Of a stretch of 64,000 bases of DNA, positions 28,902-40,865 are shown piece by piece (position 1 is the first letter of the stretch; the number at the start of each line of letters is the position of its first letter). Under the pieces are notes generated by a model. The model was not told the DNA's origin and ran no database searches. It was given only the letters and a program-made list of their open reading frames with translations. Made by a program: the position numbers and the translations under genes. The stretch is from Vibrio sp. CB1-14. GTDB lineage: Bacteria; Pseudomonadota; Gammaproteobacteria; Enterobacterales; Vibrionaceae. Location: assembly GCF_040412085.2 (NCBI RefSeq), contig NZ_CP115920.1, forward strand, positions 930,001-994,000, read 5' to 3'.

Positions 28902-31340
28902 ATGGCGATTAAGCATATTCTATTCGCATCTCTACTGGCGACGAGCGTGTCGGCGAATGGGGCTGAGGATTTTGTTGTACAGGACATTCGTATTGAGGGT
29001 TTACAGAGGGTTGCACTGGGTGCGGCGCTACTAAAAATGCCTGTGCGTATTGGTGATTCTATCGATGGCAAAGACATTTCAGAAATCATCAATGCTCTCT
29101 ACCAGTCCGGTAACTTTGAAGACATTAAAGTATTGCGCGACAATGACGCGCTGGTCGTTCGCGTTAAAGAGCGACCGACGGTAGCTAGCATCTCGTTCTC
29201 TGGCAACAAAGCCATCAAAGAAGAACAGTTGCAACAAAACTTGGATGCATCGGGTGTGGTTGTCGGTGAGGCTTTGGATCGTACGACCCTGAGCAACATA
29301 GAGAAAGGTCTAGAAGACTTTTACTACAGTGTGGGTAAATACAACGCAAAAGTTCAAGCGGTCGTGACACCTCTGCCACGTAACCGTGCGGACTTGAAGT
29401 TTGTGTTTACTGAAGGTGTCTCTGCTAAGATCAAACAGATCAACTTCATTGGTAACACGGTATTCCCAGACGAAGAGCTATTGTCTCGATTCAACTTGAA
29501 TGTGGATGTGGCTTGGTGGAACTTCTTGTCTGACGATAAGTATCAGAAACAGGTACTGGCCGGCGATATCGAAGCGCTCAAGTCTTACTATCTTGATCGC
29601 GGTTATCTGAAATTCAAAGTCGATACAACACAAGTATCTATTTCACCAGATAAAAAAGGCGTATACATCACGCTGGGTATCGATGAAGGCGAAGCGTATC
29701 GAATTAAAGATGTGAACTTCCGTGGCCAGTTGATCGGTAAGCAAGCCGAGTTTGAGGGTATGGTACCGTTTGCTGACGGTGATACTTACAACGGCTCAAG
29801 CGTGACGGCACTGGAAGAGAACATTAAGCGTGTGCTTGGTGAGTCTGGTTATGCGTATCCACAAGTAAGAACCATTCCAGAGTTCAATGATGAGACCAAT
29901 GAAGTATCGTTGGTGATCAACGTTGAAGCGGGCAACCGAATCTACGTACGAGATATCCGATTCACAGGTAATAACTCAACTAAAGATGAAGTATTGCGCC
30001 GTGAAATGCGTCAGATGGAGTCTAGCTGGTTGAACTCGAAATCGATTGAAACGGGTAAAAACCGCCTGAATCGATTAGGTTTCTTTGAAACCGTTGACGT
30101 CCAAACGGTACGAGTCCCAGGTTCTGAAGACCAAGTTGATTTGGTTTACGATGTCAAAGAAGCAAACTCAGGCAGCGTGAACTTTGGTGTTGGCTATGGT
30201 ACAGAATCGGGTATCAGCTTCCAGGTTGGTTTGCAGCAGGATAACTTTGCTGGTACCGGTGATCGAGTTGGTATCAGTGCGATGACCAACAAATACCAGA
30301 AGAACATTACTCTTGATTACCGCGACCCATACTGGAACCTCGATGGAGTAAGTTTGGGTGGTCAGATCTTCTACAACGAATTTGAAGCATCGAAAGCAGG
30401 TATTATTGACTATACCGACCAAAGCTACGGCGGTACGTTGACTTGGGGTTTCCCGGTTGATGAACTTAACTACTTAGAGTTTGGTGGTGGTTACACTCAT
30501 AGCCGTCTTGGTAATATTAAAGAGTACGTGCAGATTGAGAAATTCCTACAAGCACAAGAGAAGAACCGCGACGCTGAAGGTAACTTGATTACCGACGATT
30601 TCCACCTGACAGCAGCTTGGACACGTAACAATCTAAACCGTGGTCGTTTCCCTACAGCGGGCAACCATCAAAAACTTTACGGAAAAGTGACCGTACCTGG
30701 TTCGGATGTTCAATACTTCAAGGCACAATATGATGTCAGACAGTATTTTCCGATTACCCAAAGCCACAGCTTTACGTTATTGTTGAAAGGTCGTCTAGGC
30801 TACGGCAATGGCTATGGTCAAACGAACGGCAATGACAACTTGCTACCGTTCTACGAAAACTTCTATGTGGGTGGTTTCTCTACTCTACGTGGTTTCCGTC
30901 AGAACTCGGTAGGCCCTAAAGCGGTCTATAACGATCCAAATGGCGGTGGTTGTGGTAACGTTGGCGGTAACAACCCATGTTACTCTGCAACCGAGCAGTC
31001 AGTGGGTGGTAACGCCGTTGCATTGGCCAGTCTTGAGTTGATTGTACCAACACCGTTTGCGTCGGATGAATTCCGTAACCAGATCCGTACGAGTCTGTTT
31101 TTTGATGCAGCAAGTCTTTGGGATACTGAGTTTAGCTACCTAGCACCGGATCCAAATATGCCAGGCAAGCAATACTATTATGATTACTCCGATCCATCGA
31201 ACTATCGTGCATCGGTTGGTGTGGCAGTTCAGTGGATGTCTCCGATGGGACCTCTGGTGTTTTCACTAGCGACTCCAGTTAAGAAGTTTGAAGGTGATAA
31301 AACAGAAGCGTTCACCTTCACGATTGGTAACACATTCTAA
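28902..31340 (+). CDS. bamA: Outer-membrane protein assembly factor BamA
   Basis: Central outer-membrane component of the BAM complex that folds beta-barrel proteins. The 812-residue protein has a signal peptide ending near residue 21 (SVSANGAED), five periplasmic POTRA domains (about 22-420; the first is VVQDIRIEGLQRV) and a C-terminal 16-strand barrel with the conserved LRGF motif of loop 6 (FSTLRGFRQNSVGP). The last residue is Phe (TIGNTF), the usual barrel C-terminus. Start ATG 28902. Genes on either side (rseP, skp, lpxD) are the usual envelope cluster. Confidence 0.98.
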   Translation: MAIKHILFASLLATSVSANGAEDFVVQDIRIEGLQRVALGAALLKMPVRIGDSIDGKDISEIINALYQSGNFEDIKVLRDNDALVVRVKERPTVASISFSGNKAIKEEQLQQNLDASGVVVGEALDRTTLSNIEKGLEDFYYSVGKYNAKVQAVVTPLPRNRADLKFVFTEGVSAKIKQINFIGNTVFPDEELLSRFNLNVDVAWWNFLSDDKYQKQVLAGDIEALKSYYLDRGYLKFKVDTTQVSISPDKKGVYITLGIDEGEAYRIKDVNFRGQLIGKQAEFEGMVPFADGDTYNGSSVTALEENIKRVLGESGYAYPQVRTIPEFNDETNEVSLVINVEAGNRIYVRDIRFTGNNSTKDEVLRREMRQMESSWLNSKSIETGKNRLNRLGFFETVDVQTVRVPGSEDQVDLVYDVKEANSGSVNFGVGYGTESGISFQVGLQQDNFAGTGDRVGISAMTNKYQKNITLDYRDPYWNLDGVSLGGQIFYNEFEASKAGIIDYTDQSYGGTLTWGFPVDELNYLEFGGGYTHSRLGNIKEYVQIEKFLQAQEKNRDAEGNLITDDFHLTAAWTRNNLNRGRFPTAGNHQKLYGKVTVPGSDVQYFKAQYDVRQYFPITQSHSFTLLLKGRLGYGNGYGQTNGNDNLLPFYENFYVGGFSTLRGFRQNSVGPKAVYNDPNGGGCGNVGGNNPCYSATEQSVGGNAVALASLELIVPTPFASDEFRNQIRTSLFFDAASLWDTEFSYLAPDPNMPGKQYYYDYSDPSNYRASVGVAVQWMSPMGPLVFSLATPVKKFEGDKTEAFTFTIGNTF

Positions 31341-31402
31341 TTCTGTGGCATTCACTCCCACAGCGTAAGCAACTACAAGTTTTTTAAACAGAGGAATCGA
31401 CC

Positions 31403-31912
31403 TTGAAAAATATGATGAAAGCGGCTGGTCTTGGCCTAGTTATCCTTACCTCTTCAATGTTTGCTACAGCAGCAGAAGCGGCTCAGAAAATTGGCTACGT
31501 GAACACGCTACAAGTTTTCCAAGCGCTTCCACAACGTGAAGCAACGCTTCAAAAGCTACAAAACGAGTTCAAAGACAAAGCGGCTGAGCTACAAGCAATC
31601 CAAGCGGAAGCTACCAAGAAAATGGAAAAGCTACAGCGTGATGGTGAGCTTCTAGGTTCTGAAGAAGTAGAAAAACTGCGTATCGAAATTGGTCAGCTTG
31701 ATAGCAAGTACAAGATCAAAGGCCAAGCTCTAGAGAAAGATAGCCAACGTCGCGAAGCTGAAGAAAAGCAAAAGCTATTCAAAACTATCCAAGAAGCTGT
31801 TGAAAAAGTCGCAGAGAAAGAAGGCTACGACATGATCATCGACATTCAAGCGGTAGGCTACGCGAAAGAAGAGTTTAATATCTCAAGCAAAGTTATCGAC
31901 TCTCTTAAGTAA
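31403..31912 (+). CDS. skp: Periplasmic chaperone Skp (OmpH)
   Basis: Trimeric periplasmic chaperone that holds unfolded outer-membrane proteins for BamA. The 169-residue precursor has a signal peptide of about 26 residues (cleavage after ATAAEA), an IGYVNTLQVFQALPQ core strand, and a long charged coiled-coil forming the jellyfish tentacles (about 45-130). TTG at 31403 is the likely start because GAGGAA lies six bases upstream; the first ATG (31412) is too far. It sits 62 bases after bamA and 22 before lpxD. Confidence 0.95.
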   Translation: MKNMMKAAGLGLVILTSSMFATAAEAAQKIGYVNTLQVFQALPQREATLQKLQNEFKDKAAELQAIQAEATKKMEKLQRDGELLGSEEVEKLRIEIGQLDSKYKIKGQALEKDSQRREAEEKQKLFKTIQEAVEKVAEKEGYDMIIDIQAVGYAKEEFNISSKVIDSLK

Positions 31913-31934
31913 TTAGTTAGCTAGTAGGAATAAC

Positions 31935-32966
31935 ATGACAGCATTGACGTTAGCACAGCTTGCTGAAATCACAGGTGGTGAATTACATGGTGAAGGGGAT
32001 GTTCAGATCCACACCGTTGCCCCTATGGATCGAGCCTGCGAAGGCGAAATTACGTTTTTAACCAACGTTAAGTACGCAAAGCATCTTGGCGAATGCCGCG
32101 CATCGGCGATTATGGTAAAAGCTTCAGAACTAGAACATTGCAAAACCAATGCTCTTGTTGTTGCAGACCCGTATGTTGCTTACGCAAAAGTCGCTCAAGC
32201 GCTTGATAGTACGCCAAGCCCAGCTTCTGAAGGCATTGCAGCTAGCGCTGTAGTGTCCCCAGACGCCGTCTTGGGTAACAACGTTGCTATTGGCGCGAAT
32301 GCTGTTGTAGAAGCGGGTGCAGAGCTTGGTGACAATGTGGTTATCGGTGCAGGTTGTTTCATTGGTAAAGGTGCAAAACTTGGTGCCAATACCAAGCTTT
32401 GGGCTAACGTTGCCATCTATCATGATGTCGTGATGGGGTCGGATTGCCTAGTGCAATCAAGTACCGTTATTGGCTCTGATGGTTTTGGTTATGCCAACGA
32501 AAAAGGTGAGTGGATTAAGATCCCTCAGCTTGGCACGGTGAGAATCGGTAATCGCGTTGAAATCGGTGCTTGTACTACGATTGACCGCGGCGCTCTGGAT
32601 GACACTATTATCGAAGATAACGTGATCATCGATAACCAGATACAGATTGCCCATAATGTGCACATCGGATATGGCACAGCGATGGCGGGTGGTACTATTG
32701 TTGCTGGTAGTACTAAGATTGGCAAATATTGCCAAATCGGCGGAGCAAGTGTGGTTAATGGTCACATTGAGATCGCCGATGGTGTTATCGTCACGGGTAT
32801 GGGCATGGTTATGCGCAGCTTGCCAGAAAAGGGCATCTATTCGTCCGGTATTCCTCTTCAGACTAACAAAGAGTGGCGAAAGACTGCGACTCGCGTTCAT
32901 CGCATCGATGAGATGAACAAGCGCCTAAAAGCGGTGGAAAAACTGCTCGAGCAGCAAGAGGATTAA
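31935..32966 (+). CDS. lpxD: UDP-3-O-(3-hydroxyacyl)glucosamine N-acyltransferase
   Basis: Third step of lipid A synthesis: adds the N-linked hydroxyacyl chain from acyl-ACP. The 343-residue protein has the N-terminal uridine-binding domain (about 1-100), then hexapeptide repeats of a left-handed beta-helix (about 105-300; [23 protein letters not shown]) and the catalytic His in [12 protein letters not shown] (near 239-246). The C-terminal helix trails with [12 protein letters not shown]. Cytoplasmic trimer. Confidence 0.98.
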   Translation: MTALTLAQLAEITGGELHGEGDVQIHTVAPMDRACEGEITFLTNVKYAKHLGECRASAIMVKASELEHCKTNALVVADPYVAYAKVAQALDSTPSPASEGIAASAVVSPDAVLGNNVAIGANAVVEAGAELGDNVVIGAGCFIGKGAKLGANTKLWANVAIYHDVVMGSDCLVQSSTVIGSDGFGYANEKGEWIKIPQLGTVRIGNRVEIGACTTIDRGALDDTIIEDNVIIDNQIQIAHNVHIGYGTAMAGGTIVAGSTKIGKYCQIGGASVVNGHIEIADGVIVTGMGMVMRSLPEKGIYSSGIPLQTNKEWRKTATRVHRIDEMNKRLKAVEKLLEQQED

Positions 32967-32990
32967 TTCTCTTACTCAGCTCAATGAAAA

Positions 32991-33015
32991 AGGCTCGCTT
33001 AAGGCGAGTCTTTTT
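32991..33015 (+). terminator. Intrinsic terminator after lpxD
   Basis: AGGCTCGC pairs with GCGAGTCT (one G-T pair) around a 5-base loop and is followed by TTTTT. It ends the upstream transcript, with a fresh promoter just downstream. Confidence 0.85.
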
Positions 33016-33055
33016 ATGTGCGTGAACTTAGTTCAGGTTGAGCTTTGCTCCCTGA

Positions 33056-33085
33056 CTGACACTGCGAGGCATTTGGGTATATAAT
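33056..33085 (+). promoter_or_regulatory. Promoter of fabZ-lpxA
   Basis: CTGACA (33056-33061) and TATAAT (33080-33085) are 18 bases apart, a good sigma-70 match. The -10 is embedded in the imperfect dyad GAGGCAT...ATGCCTC. Confidence 0.65.
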
Positions 33086-33124
33086 GCCTCTAGATTAGCA
33101 AAGAATTGATATAGGATTTTTACT

Positions 33125-33577
33125 TTGAGCACCGATACTAAAACTATGAACATCACTGAGATCCAGGAACTACTGCCACATCGCTACCCGTTTCTGCTTA
33201 TCGACCGTGTGACCGATTATCAAGAAGAAAAGTATCTGACCGCTATCAAGAACGTTTCTGTGAATGAGCCGCAATTTACGGGTCATTTCCCACAGTTGCC
33301 AGTATTCCCAGGCGTATTGATCCTAGAAGCAATGGCACAAGCGACAGGCCTATTGGCATTTAAATCGTTTGGTGCACCGAAGGATAATGAACTGTACTAC
33401 TTCGCAAGTGTTGATAAGGCGAAATTCCGTAAGCCTGTTGTACCAGGTGATCAGCTTGTTATTGAAGTTGAATTTGTAAAAGAGCGTCGCGGTATTGCTG
33501 CCTTCAACGGTGTAGCAAAAGTTGACGGTGAAATCGTTTGTTCAGCTGAACTGAAATGTGCTCGTAGAGAGTTTTAA
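33125..33577 (+). CDS. fabZ: 3-hydroxyacyl-[acyl-carrier-protein] dehydratase FabZ
   Basis: Dehydrates beta-hydroxyacyl-ACP in fatty-acid elongation and competes with LpxA for its substrate. The 150-residue hot-dog protein has catalytic His54 in FTGHFPQ and Glu68 in VLILEAMAQ. The likely start is TTG at 33125, eight bases after AGGA; ATG at 33146 ([12 protein letters not shown]) is an alternative that loses seven residues. lpxA starts one base after the stop, so the two are translationally linked. Confidence 0.97.
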   Translation: MSTDTKTMNITEIQELLPHRYPFLLIDRVTDYQEEKYLTAIKNVSVNEPQFTGHFPQLPVFPGVLILEAMAQATGLLAFKSFGAPKDNELYYFASVDKAKFRKPVVPGDQLVIEVEFVKERRGIAAFNGVAKVDGEIVCSAELKCARREF

Positions 33578-33578
33578 T

Positions 33579-34367
33579 ATGATTCATGAGTCTGCCACTA
33601 TTCACCCTAGTGCCGTTATTGAAGGTAACGTCACTATCGGTGCTAATACCACTGTAGGGCCATTTACCTACATTTCGGGTGACGTCACCATTGGTGAAAA
33701 CAACGAAATCATGTCGCATGTTGTGATCAAAGGTCACACAACGATTGGTAATGATAATCGTGTATTCCCTCAAGCGATTATTGGCGAAGAGAACCAAGAT
33801 AAAAAGTATGGCGGTGAAGATACGCGAGTTATCGTCGGTGATCGCAACGTCATTCGTGAGAGTGTACAAATCCATCGCGGGACCACTCAAGACAAAACAC
33901 AGACCGTGGTTGGTAATGACAACCTGTTGTGTGTGAATGCTCACATTGCCCATGATGTGATTGTTGGTAATCACACTCACATTGGTAACAACGCCATCCT
34001 TGGTGGCCACGTGACTGTGGGTGATTACGCTGGAGTCATGGCCTTGTCTGCGATTCACCCGTTCTGTACGGTTGGCGCTTACGCTTATGTGGGCGGCTGC
34101 TCTGCGGTTGTTCAAGACGTACCTCCTTACGTACTGGCTCAGGGTAACCACGCCACGCCATTTGGTCTTAACCTAGTAGGCCTTAAGCGTAACGGTTTTG
34201 AGAAGCCAGAGCTGCGTGCGCTACAAAAAGCGTACAAAGAGATCTATCGTTCAGGAAAGACACTTGCAGAAGTGAAGCCAGTACTTGAAGAAATGGCGCA
34301 AGAATGGAGCTCTGTGGGTCGCTTTGTTGAGATCTTGGAAGCCTCTGAGCGTGGCATTATTCGCTAG
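33579..34367 (+). CDS. lpxA: Acyl-ACP--UDP-N-acetylglucosamine O-acyltransferase
   Basis: First step of lipid A synthesis. The 262-residue protein (same as E. coli) is a left-handed beta-helix with hexapeptide repeats over the first 190 residues, catalytic His125 in VNAHIAHDV, and a helical C-terminus ([15 protein letters not shown]). ATG 33579 is preferred over an upstream in-frame start that lies inside fabZ. Followed by a terminator. Confidence 0.98.
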   Translation: MIHESATIHPSAVIEGNVTIGANTTVGPFTYISGDVTIGENNEIMSHVVIKGHTTIGNDNRVFPQAIIGEENQDKKYGGEDTRVIVGDRNVIRESVQIHRGTTQDKTQTVVGNDNLLCVNAHIAHDVIVGNHTHIGNNAILGGHVTVGDYAGVMALSAIHPFCTVGAYAYVGGCSAVVQDVPPYVLAQGNHATPFGLNLVGLKRNGFEKPELRALQKAYKEIYRSGKTLAEVKPVLEEMAQEWSSVGRFVEILEASERGIIR

Positions 34368-34391
34368 ATCCGCGCACGACTAAGCTGAAAA

Positions 34392-34419
34392 GATCGCCAG
34401 TCTGACTGGCGGTCTTTTT
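34392..34419 (+). terminator. Intrinsic terminator after lpxA
   Basis: GATCGCCAG pairs with CTGGCGGTC around a 5-base loop (one T-G pair) and is followed by TTTTT. Confidence 0.9.
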
Positions 34420-34462
34420 CTGTTTTAAGAAAACCATAAATTTAAGCAAGTAGGGAACACCA

Positions 34463-35605
34463 ATGGAACGACCATTACGCATCGGCATTGTCGCTGGCGA
34501 ACTCTCGGGGGATACGCTTGGTGAGGGCTTCATCAAGGCGCTCAAAGTGCGCTACCCTGATGCTGAGTTTGTTGGCGTTGGTGGTCCAAAGATGATTGCC
34601 GAGGGTTGTCAGTCTCTGTTCGATATGGAAGAGCTCGCCGTTATGGGGCTGGTTGAAGTATTGGGTCGACTGAGGCGCTTGCTGCACGTCAAAGCTGAGT
34701 TGGTGAAATACTTTACCGAAAATCCTGTGGATGTGTTTGTCGGCATTGATGCGCCGGATTTCAACTTAAGGCTTGAGCTAGACCTAAAAAAAGCGGGCAC
34801 CAAAACCGTCCATTACGTGAGCCCTTCCGTGTGGGCTTGGCGTCAAAAACGTATTCATGGCATCGCTGAAGCGACCAATTTGGTACTGGCGTTTCTACCA
34901 TTCGAAAAAGCCTTCTACGACAAATTCAATGTGCCGTGCGAGTTTGTAGGACATACGCTCGCTGATGCGATCCCCTTGGAGTCAGACAAAGCCGCTGCGC
35001 AGCAGTTGTTAGGGCTAGATCAAGATAAGAAATGGCTTGCGGTACTGCCAGGCAGTCGTGGTAACGAGCTGAAGATGCTCTCCCAGCCATTTATTGAAAC
35101 ATGTAAGAAGCTCAATAACGACGACCCGAGTTTAGGGTTTGTGGTCGCAGCTGTGAATGATAAGCGCAAGCAGCAGTTTATCGAAGCATGGCAGCATTAT
35201 GCGCCAGAGCTAGACTTTCATATTGTGCAAGATACAGCACGCAACGTGATCACAGCATCCGATGCCGTGCTTTTGGCCTCAGGCACTGTAGCGTTAGAAT
35301 GTATGCTACTTAAAAGGCCTATGGTTGTCGGGTACAAGATGAATGCTATCACGGCATTTTTGGCAAAGCGTTTGGTGAAGACGAAATACGTTTCGTTGCC
35401 AAATATTTTGGCCGATGATGAGATAGTCAAAGAGTTCCTCTTAGATGCGTGTACCCCAGAAAACTTACATGCCGAGCTGACGCGCCTGCTCAATGGTGAA
35501 AATCACGATATGATTGAAAAGTTCACCGAAATGCATCATTGGATCCGTAAAGGTGCCGATAAACAGGCCGCAGACGCCGTACTAAAATTGATAGATAGAT
35601 TATGA
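34463..35605 (+). CDS. lpxB: Lipid-A-disaccharide synthase
   Basis: Condenses lipid X with UDP-diacylglucosamine to make the lipid A disaccharide at the inner-membrane surface. The 380-residue GT-B glycosyltransferase (family GT19) has [12 protein letters not shown] at residues 9-20, the [13 protein letters not shown] segment (about 122-134) and the [21 protein letters not shown] region. Four bases overlap rnhB (ATGA), giving translational coupling, as in other gammaproteobacteria. Confidence 0.98.
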   Translation: MERPLRIGIVAGELSGDTLGEGFIKALKVRYPDAEFVGVGGPKMIAEGCQSLFDMEELAVMGLVEVLGRLRRLLHVKAELVKYFTENPVDVFVGIDAPDFNLRLELDLKKAGTKTVHYVSPSVWAWRQKRIHGIAEATNLVLAFLPFEKAFYDKFNVPCEFVGHTLADAIPLESDKAAAQQLLGLDQDKKWLAVLPGSRGNELKMLSQPFIETCKKLNNDDPSLGFVVAAVNDKRKQQFIEAWQHYAPELDFHIVQDTARNVITASDAVLLASGTVALECMLLKRPMVVGYKMNAITAFLAKRLVKTKYVSLPNILADDEIVKEFLLDACTPENLHAELTRLLNGENHDMIEKFTEMHHWIRKGADKQAADAVLKLIDRL

Positions 35606-36228
35606 CCAAGAAAAAAACGCCTATAGAACTGCCTTCTTTTGAATACCCGCAAGGCTATACCGCTATTGCAGGTGTGGATGAAGTGGGTCGCGGACCATTG
35701 GTTGGAGACGTCGTCACTGCAGCGGTTATCCTAGAACCGAATAATCCGATTGAAGGCCTTAACGACTCGAAAAAACTGTCTGAGAAAAAACGCCTCGCGC
35801 TGTATCCTGAAATTAAAGAAAAGGCGCTCGCGTGGGCGGTAGGGCGTTGTTCTCCTGAAGAAATTGATGAGCTCAATATCCTACAAGCGACCATGGTGGC
35901 GATGCAGCGCGCGGTTGCAGGGCTTAAGGTTCAGCCTGATATGGTGTTGATTGACGGTAACCGAACGCCAGAGCTTCCAATGGATGCACAAGCCGTGGTC
36001 AAAGGTGACCTTCGTGTTGCTGAGATTAGTGCCGCTTCCATTATTGCTAAAGTGGTTCGCGATCAAGAAATGGACGAACTTGATGCTCAGCACCCTGAGT
36101 TTGGGTTCGCTAAGCACAAAGGCTATCCAACTAAAGCGCATTTTGAGGCCATTGAGCAGCACGGCGTCATTGCCCAGCATCGTAAAAGCTTCAAACCAGT
36201 AAAGCGCGCCCTAGGTATTGAAGACTAG
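35602..36228 (+). CDS. rnhB: Ribonuclease HII
   Basis: Cleaves RNA in RNA/DNA hybrids and at single misincorporated ribonucleotides. The 208-residue protein has the catalytic Asp-Glu in [11 protein letters not shown] (about 23-33), a third Asp in VLIDGN (near 113-118) and a fourth in RDQEMDEL (near 153-160). The start overlaps the lpxB stop by four bases. Followed after 77 bases by dnaE. Confidence 0.97.
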   Translation: MTKKKTPIELPSFEYPQGYTAIAGVDEVGRGPLVGDVVTAAVILEPNNPIEGLNDSKKLSEKKRLALYPEIKEKALAWAVGRCSPEEIDELNILQATMVAMQRAVAGLKVQPDMVLIDGNRTPELPMDAQAVVKGDLRVAEISAASIIAKVVRDQEMDELDAQHPEFGFAKHKGYPTKAHFEAIEQHGVIAQHRKSFKPVKRALGIED

Positions 36229-36305
36229 GTATTTAAGAGTAAAACAAATTAAGCACTAATGGCTCTGTGTAGCCGTTAGGATGTCATGACGATTTAGGAT
36301 TCATT

Positions 36306-39300
36306 ATGTCAGACCCCAAGTTTATACACTTACGTGTTCACAGTGACTTCTCAATGGTGGACGGCCTGTCTAAGGTACCACCACTTGTGAAGAAGGTGGC
36401 TGAGTTGGGCATGCCAGCGATGGCATTGACCGATTTCACCAACCTATGTGGCCTAGTAAAGTTCTATGGCAATGCTCACTCAGCAGGCATTAAGCCGCTG
36501 ATTGGGGCTGACTTTTCGGTGCAATCGGATGAGTTTGGCGAAGAGCTAACTAGCCTCACAGTGCTTGCTTCTGACAACACAGGTTACAACAACCTAACGT
36601 TACTGATCTCCAAGGCATATCTTAGGGGTCATGTTCAACATCAACCTGTTATTGATAAGGCTTGGCTAGCTGAGCTGTCGGAAGGCCTGATCATCCTTTC
36701 AGGCGCAAAAGACGGTGAGGTGGGCAAAGCATTACTTAAAGGTAATCAAAGCTTAGCCAAACAGTGTGCGGCTTTTTATCAAACGCATTTTCCTGACCGC
36801 TTTTACCTTGAGCTTATTCGCACCGGACGTGCCGATGAAGAGAGCTATCTGCATTTTGCCGTCGACTTGGCGGAAGAGTTAGAACTTCCAGTCGTAGCGA
36901 CCAACGAAGTGGTGTTCGTTGATAAAGAGCTGTTCGATGCCCATGAGATCCGCGTGGCCATTCATGATGGCTATACGCTCGATGATCCTAGACGTCCTAA
37001 GCGTTACAGCGAACAGCAATACCTGCGCAGTGAAGAGGAAATGTGCCAGCTATTTGCCGATATTCCAGAAGCGTTGCAAAACTCAGTGGAAATCGCTAAG
37101 CGCTGTAACGTGACTGTCAGACTAGGTGAGTACTTCCTACCTGCTTTCCCAACAGAAGGTATGAAAGAGACCGACTTCCTGGTGATGAAGTCGAGAGAAG
37201 GCCTAGAAGAGCGTTTGGAGTTCCTATTCCCTGATGAGCAAGTACGACTTGAGCGCAGACCTGAGTACGACGAGCGATTACAGATTGAACTCGATGTTAT
37301 AAACCAGATGGGCTTCCCTGGCTACTTCTTGATCGTAATGGAGTTCATCCAGTGGTCAAAAGACAATGAAATACCTGTAGGTCCTGGGCGTGGTTCGGGT
37401 GCGGGTTCGCTGGTGGCATACGCGCTTAAAATCACTGACCTTGATCCTCTTGAATACGACTTGCTTTTCGAGCGCTTTCTGAACCCTGAACGTGTCTCCA
37501 TGCCCGACTTCGATGTTGACTTCTGTATGGATAAACGTGACCAAGTGATTGATCACGTGGCAGAAATGTATGGCCGAGACGCGGTATCGCAGATCATTAC
37601 CTTTGGTACCATGGCGGCGAAAGCAGTAATTCGAGACGTAGGTCGTGTACTTGGGCATCCATTTGGCTTTGTGGATCGTATTTCCAAACTGATCCCTGCT
37701 GACCCGGGCATGACGCTGCAAAAAGCGTTTGACGTCGAGCCTGCGCTGCCTCAATTGTATGACGCTGATGAAGAGGTTCGCGACCTCATCGACATGTGTC
37801 GCATCCTTGAAGGTTGTACTCGTAACGCCGGTAAACACGCTGGTGGTGTTGTTATATCGCCAACTACTATCACCGATTTTGCGCCGATCTATGCGGACTC
37901 TGAAGGTCATTTCCCTGTCACGCAGTTTGATAAAAACGACGTAGAAACGGCCGGCCTAGTTAAATTCGACTTCTTAGGTCTAAGAACCCTAACCATTATC
38001 GACTGGGCGTTAGGGCTGATTAACCCACGTCTGGAAAAAGAGGGCAAAGAGCCGGTTCGTATCGAATCGATTCCTCTTGATGATCAGCCGTCATTCCAGC
38101 TACTGCAAAATTCAGAAACCACGGCGGTATTCCAGTTGGAATCACGTGGTATGAAAGAGCTTATCAAACGTCTTCAGCCAGACTGTTTTGAAGATATCAT
38201 CGCATTGGTAGCACTGTTCCGTCCTGGACCATTGCAATCCGGCATGGTAGATAACTTTATCGACCGTAAGCACGGGCGAGAAGCGGTTTCCTATCCAGAT
38301 GAGACGTGGCAACACGAAACACTGAAAGAAACGCTAGAGCCAACTTATGGCATCATTCTTTACCAAGAGCAGGTCATGCAAATCGCCCAGATCCTAGCGG
38401 GTTATACGCTAGGTGGTGCAGACATGCTGCGTCGTGCGATGGGTAAGAAAAAGCCAGAAGAGATGGCCAAGCAGCGTGCTGTATTCGAAGAAGGTGCAAT
38501 TAACAATGGCGTCGATGGCGAATTGGCGATGAAGATCTTCGACTTGGTAGAAAAGTTCGCAGGTTATGGCTTTAACAAATCGCACTCAGCCGCTTATGCA
38601 TTGGTGTCGTACCAAACACTGTGGCTAAAGAAACACTACCCAGCAGAGTTTATGGCGGCGGTTATGACCGCAGATATGGATAACACCGAGAAAGTCGTCG
38701 GCCTTGTCGATGAATGTTTCCGCATGAAACTCAAGGTGTTACCGCCAGATATTAACGCCGGTTTATTCCGATTTAATGTTAACGATGAAGGTGCCATTGT
38801 TTATGGTATCGGCGCAATCAAAGGGGTGGGTGAAGGCCCAATTGATGCCATCATTGAAGCAAGAAATAAAGATGGTTACTTCCGCGACCTGTTCGATTTC
38901 TGTGCCCGAATCGACCTGAAAAAGGTCAATAAGCGCGTCATTGAGAAGTTGATCATGGCTGGTGCACTAGATAAGCTCGGACCTCATCGAGCGGCGTTAA
39001 TGGCGTCGCTTAATGACGCAGTGAAGGCGGCGAGTCAACATCACCAAGCTGAAGCGTTTGGACAAGGTGATATGTTCGGCGTATTGACGGATGCGCCTGA
39101 GGAAGTGGAACACAAGTACACCCAAGTACCTGCGTGGCCAGAGAAGGTATGGCTTGAAGGTGAGCGCGAAACCTTGGGGCTTTATTTGACCGGGCACCCA
39201 ATAAACGCCTATCTGAAGGAACTTACTAAATACACCAGTTGTCGATTAAAGGATGCCACTCCGACACGTCGTGATCAGTCATTGACCGTGGCTGGCCTTG

Positions 39301-39785
39301 TCATTGCCGCTCGTGTCATGACCACAAAGCGCGGTACGCGTATCGGTATCATGACACTCGATGATCGCAGTGGTCGTATGGAAGTGATGTTGTTCTCAGA
39401 TGCACTAGATAAATATGCTGAATTGTTAGAAAAAGATAAAATAGTGGTCGTTTCTGGACAGGTCAGCTTTGATGACTTCAATGGTGGGCTTAAAATGTCC
39501 GCCCGCGAAGTTTTAGATCTTGGTAGCGCTCGAGAGAAATTTACTCGAGGGTTGTCCATTTCGTTGCTAGAGCAACAGATCGATGAGCGTTTTTACCAAC
39601 GCTTCACAGAAATATTAACGCCTCACAAAGATGGCACAGTACCTGTTAATATTTACTACCAACGTGCAGATGCAAGAGCGAAGCTCACGTTAGGAACACA
39701 GTGGCGAGTAACGCCCAACGATGCGTTACTGGAAGAATTACAGCAGTTACTTGGTAAAGACCAGGTAGAACTCGAATTTAACTAA
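36306..39785 (+). CDS. dnaE: DNA polymerase III alpha subunit
   Basis: Catalytic subunit of the replicative polymerase. At 1,159 residues it is the length of the E. coli protein (1,160). Visible are the N-terminal PHP domain ([16 protein letters not shown]), the [14 protein letters not shown] palm segment, the catalytic aspartates of PDFDVDFC at Asp401 and Asp403, the [11 protein letters not shown] and [12 protein letters not shown] regions, helix-hairpin-helix motifs near 820-900, and a C-terminal OB fold (about 980-1,070) and tail. The ribosome site is AGGAT at 36297. No sign of disruption. Confidence 0.99.
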   Translation: MSDPKFIHLRVHSDFSMVDGLSKVPPLVKKVAELGMPAMALTDFTNLCGLVKFYGNAHSAGIKPLIGADFSVQSDEFGEELTSLTVLASDNTGYNNLTLLISKAYLRGHVQHQPVIDKAWLAELSEGLIILSGAKDGEVGKALLKGNQSLAKQCAAFYQTHFPDRFYLELIRTGRADEESYLHFAVDLAEELELPVVATNEVVFVDKELFDAHEIRVAIHDGYTLDDPRRPKRYSEQQYLRSEEEMCQLFADIPEALQNSVEIAKRCNVTVRLGEYFLPAFPTEGMKETDFLVMKSREGLEERLEFLFPDEQVRLERRPEYDERLQIELDVINQMGFPGYFLIVMEFIQWSKDNEIPVGPGRGSGAGSLVAYALKITDLDPLEYDLLFERFLNPERVSMPDFDVDFCMDKRDQVIDHVAEMYGRDAVSQIITFGTMAAKAVIRDVGRVLGHPFGFVDRISKLIPADPGMTLQKAFDVEPALPQLYDADEEVRDLIDMCRILEGCTRNAGKHAGGVVISPTTITDFAPIYADSEGHFPVTQFDKNDVETAGLVKFDFLGLRTLTIIDWALGLINPRLEKEGKEPVRIESIPLDDQPSFQLLQNSETTAVFQLESRGMKELIKRLQPDCFEDIIALVALFRPGPLQSGMVDNFIDRKHGREAVSYPDETWQHETLKETLEPTYGIILYQEQVMQIAQILAGYTLGGADMLRRAMGKKKPEEMAKQRAVFEEGAINNGVDGELAMKIFDLVEKFAGYGFNKSHSAAYALVSYQTLWLKKHYPAEFMAAVMTADMDNTEKVVGLVDECFRMKLKVLPPDINAGLFRFNVNDEGAIVYGIGAIKGVGEGPIDAIIEARNKDGYFRDLFDFCARIDLKKVNKRVIEKLIMAGALDKLGPHRAALMASLNDAVKAASQHHQAEAFGQGDMFGVLTDAPEEVEHKYTQVPAWPEKVWLEGERETLGLYLTGHPINAYLKELTKYTSCRLKDATPTRRDQSLTVAGLVIAARVMTTKRGTRIGIMTLDDRSGRMEVMLFSDALDKYAELLEKDKIVVVSGQVSFDDFNGGLKMSAREVLDLGSAREKFTRGLSISLLEQQIDERFYQRFTEILTPHKDGTVPVNIYYQRADARAKLTLGTQWRVTPNDALLEELQQLLGKDQVELEFN

Positions 39786-39836
39786 TTGAGCTTGGGCACA
39801 CATCGGTGCCTGAGCGGAATCGAAAAGGATTCATAG

Positions 39837-40796
39837 ATGAGCTTGAACTTTCTTGAATTTGAAAAGCCAATTGCCGAACTAGAAGCAAAAATTGAAGCCC
39901 TGCGTGACGTGTCTCGTCATGGTGGTGACAGTGCAATTGACTTAGATAAAGAAATTGAACAACTAGAGAAGAAAAGCTTAGAGCTTAAAAAGAAAATCTT
40001 TAGTGACCTTGGTGCATGGCAGGTTGCGCAGCTTGCTCGCCACCCACAACGCCCATATACGTTGGACTATGTAGAGCACGTATTTACTGAGTTTGATGAG
40101 CTGGCGGGTGACCGTGCATTTGCTGACGACAAAGCGATTGTTGGCGGTATGGCTCGTCTTGAAGGCCGTCCTGTGATGATCATTGGTCATCAAAAAGGCC
40201 GTGAGACTAAAGAGAAAGTTAAGCGTAACTTCGGTATGCCTAAACCAGAAGGCTACCGTAAAGCACTGCGTTTGATGCGTATGGCTGAGCGTTTTAACAT
40301 GCCAATTATCACCTTTATCGACACTGCGGGTGCCTACCCAGGTGTTGGCGCAGAAGAGCGCGGTCAATCTGAAGCGATTGCGATGAACCTGAAAGTGATG
40401 GCAGGCCTGAAAGTGCCGGTTATTTGTAACGTTGTTGGTGAAGGCGGCTCTGGTGGCGCATTGGCTATTGGTGTGGGTGATTACGTGAACATGCTTCAAT
40501 ATTCTACCTACTCAGTAATTTCACCTGAAGGCTGTGCCTCTATTCTATGGCGCGATTCAGACAAAGCCCCACAAGCTGCAGAAGCGATGGGCTTGATTGC
40601 TCCGCGTCTTAAAGAGCTAGAGCTTATCGATGAAATCATTGAAGAGCCACTTGGCGGCGCGCATCGTGATACGATTCAAATGGCAGCGAACATGAAGGCA
40701 ACGCTACTTCGTCAGCTAGAAGAGCTAGAGCAGCTTGAAGAAGACAACTTACTAGAGCGTCGTTATCAACGTTTGATGAGTTACGGCTACTGCTAA
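39837..40796 (+). CDS. accA: Acetyl-CoA carboxylase carboxyltransferase alpha subunit
   Basis: With AccD it transfers CO2 from biotin to acetyl-CoA to make malonyl-CoA, the first committed step of fatty-acid synthesis. The 319-residue protein has the start [19 protein letters not shown], the crotonase-like core with [21 protein letters not shown] split over residues about 160-180, and [15 protein letters not shown]. Strong terminator after the gene. Confidence 0.98.
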   Translation: MSLNFLEFEKPIAELEAKIEALRDVSRHGGDSAIDLDKEIEQLEKKSLELKKKIFSDLGAWQVAQLARHPQRPYTLDYVEHVFTEFDELAGDRAFADDKAIVGGMARLEGRPVMIIGHQKGRETKEKVKRNFGMPKPEGYRKALRLMRMAERFNMPIITFIDTAGAYPGVGAEERGQSEAIAMNLKVMAGLKVPVICNVVGEGGSGGALAIGVGDYVNMLQYSTYSVISPEGCASILWRDSDKAPQAAEAMGLIAPRLKELELIDEIIEEPLGGAHRDTIQMAANMKATLLRQLEELEQLEEDNLLERRYQRLMSYGYC

Positions 40797-40813
40797 GCCG
40801 ATTTGGTTTATAT

Positions 40814-40846
40814 AATAAGGCGAGCATGATGCTCGCCTTATTTTTT
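40814..40846 (+). terminator. Intrinsic terminator after accA
   Basis: AATAAGGCGAGC pairs perfectly with GCTCGCCTTATT around ATGAT and is followed by a run of T to 40846. The tilS start is only 20 bases further, so its promoter probably lies before or within this hairpin, or tilS depends on read-through. Confidence 0.92.
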
Positions 40847-40865
40847 GTCTTTTGGGAAATTGTCT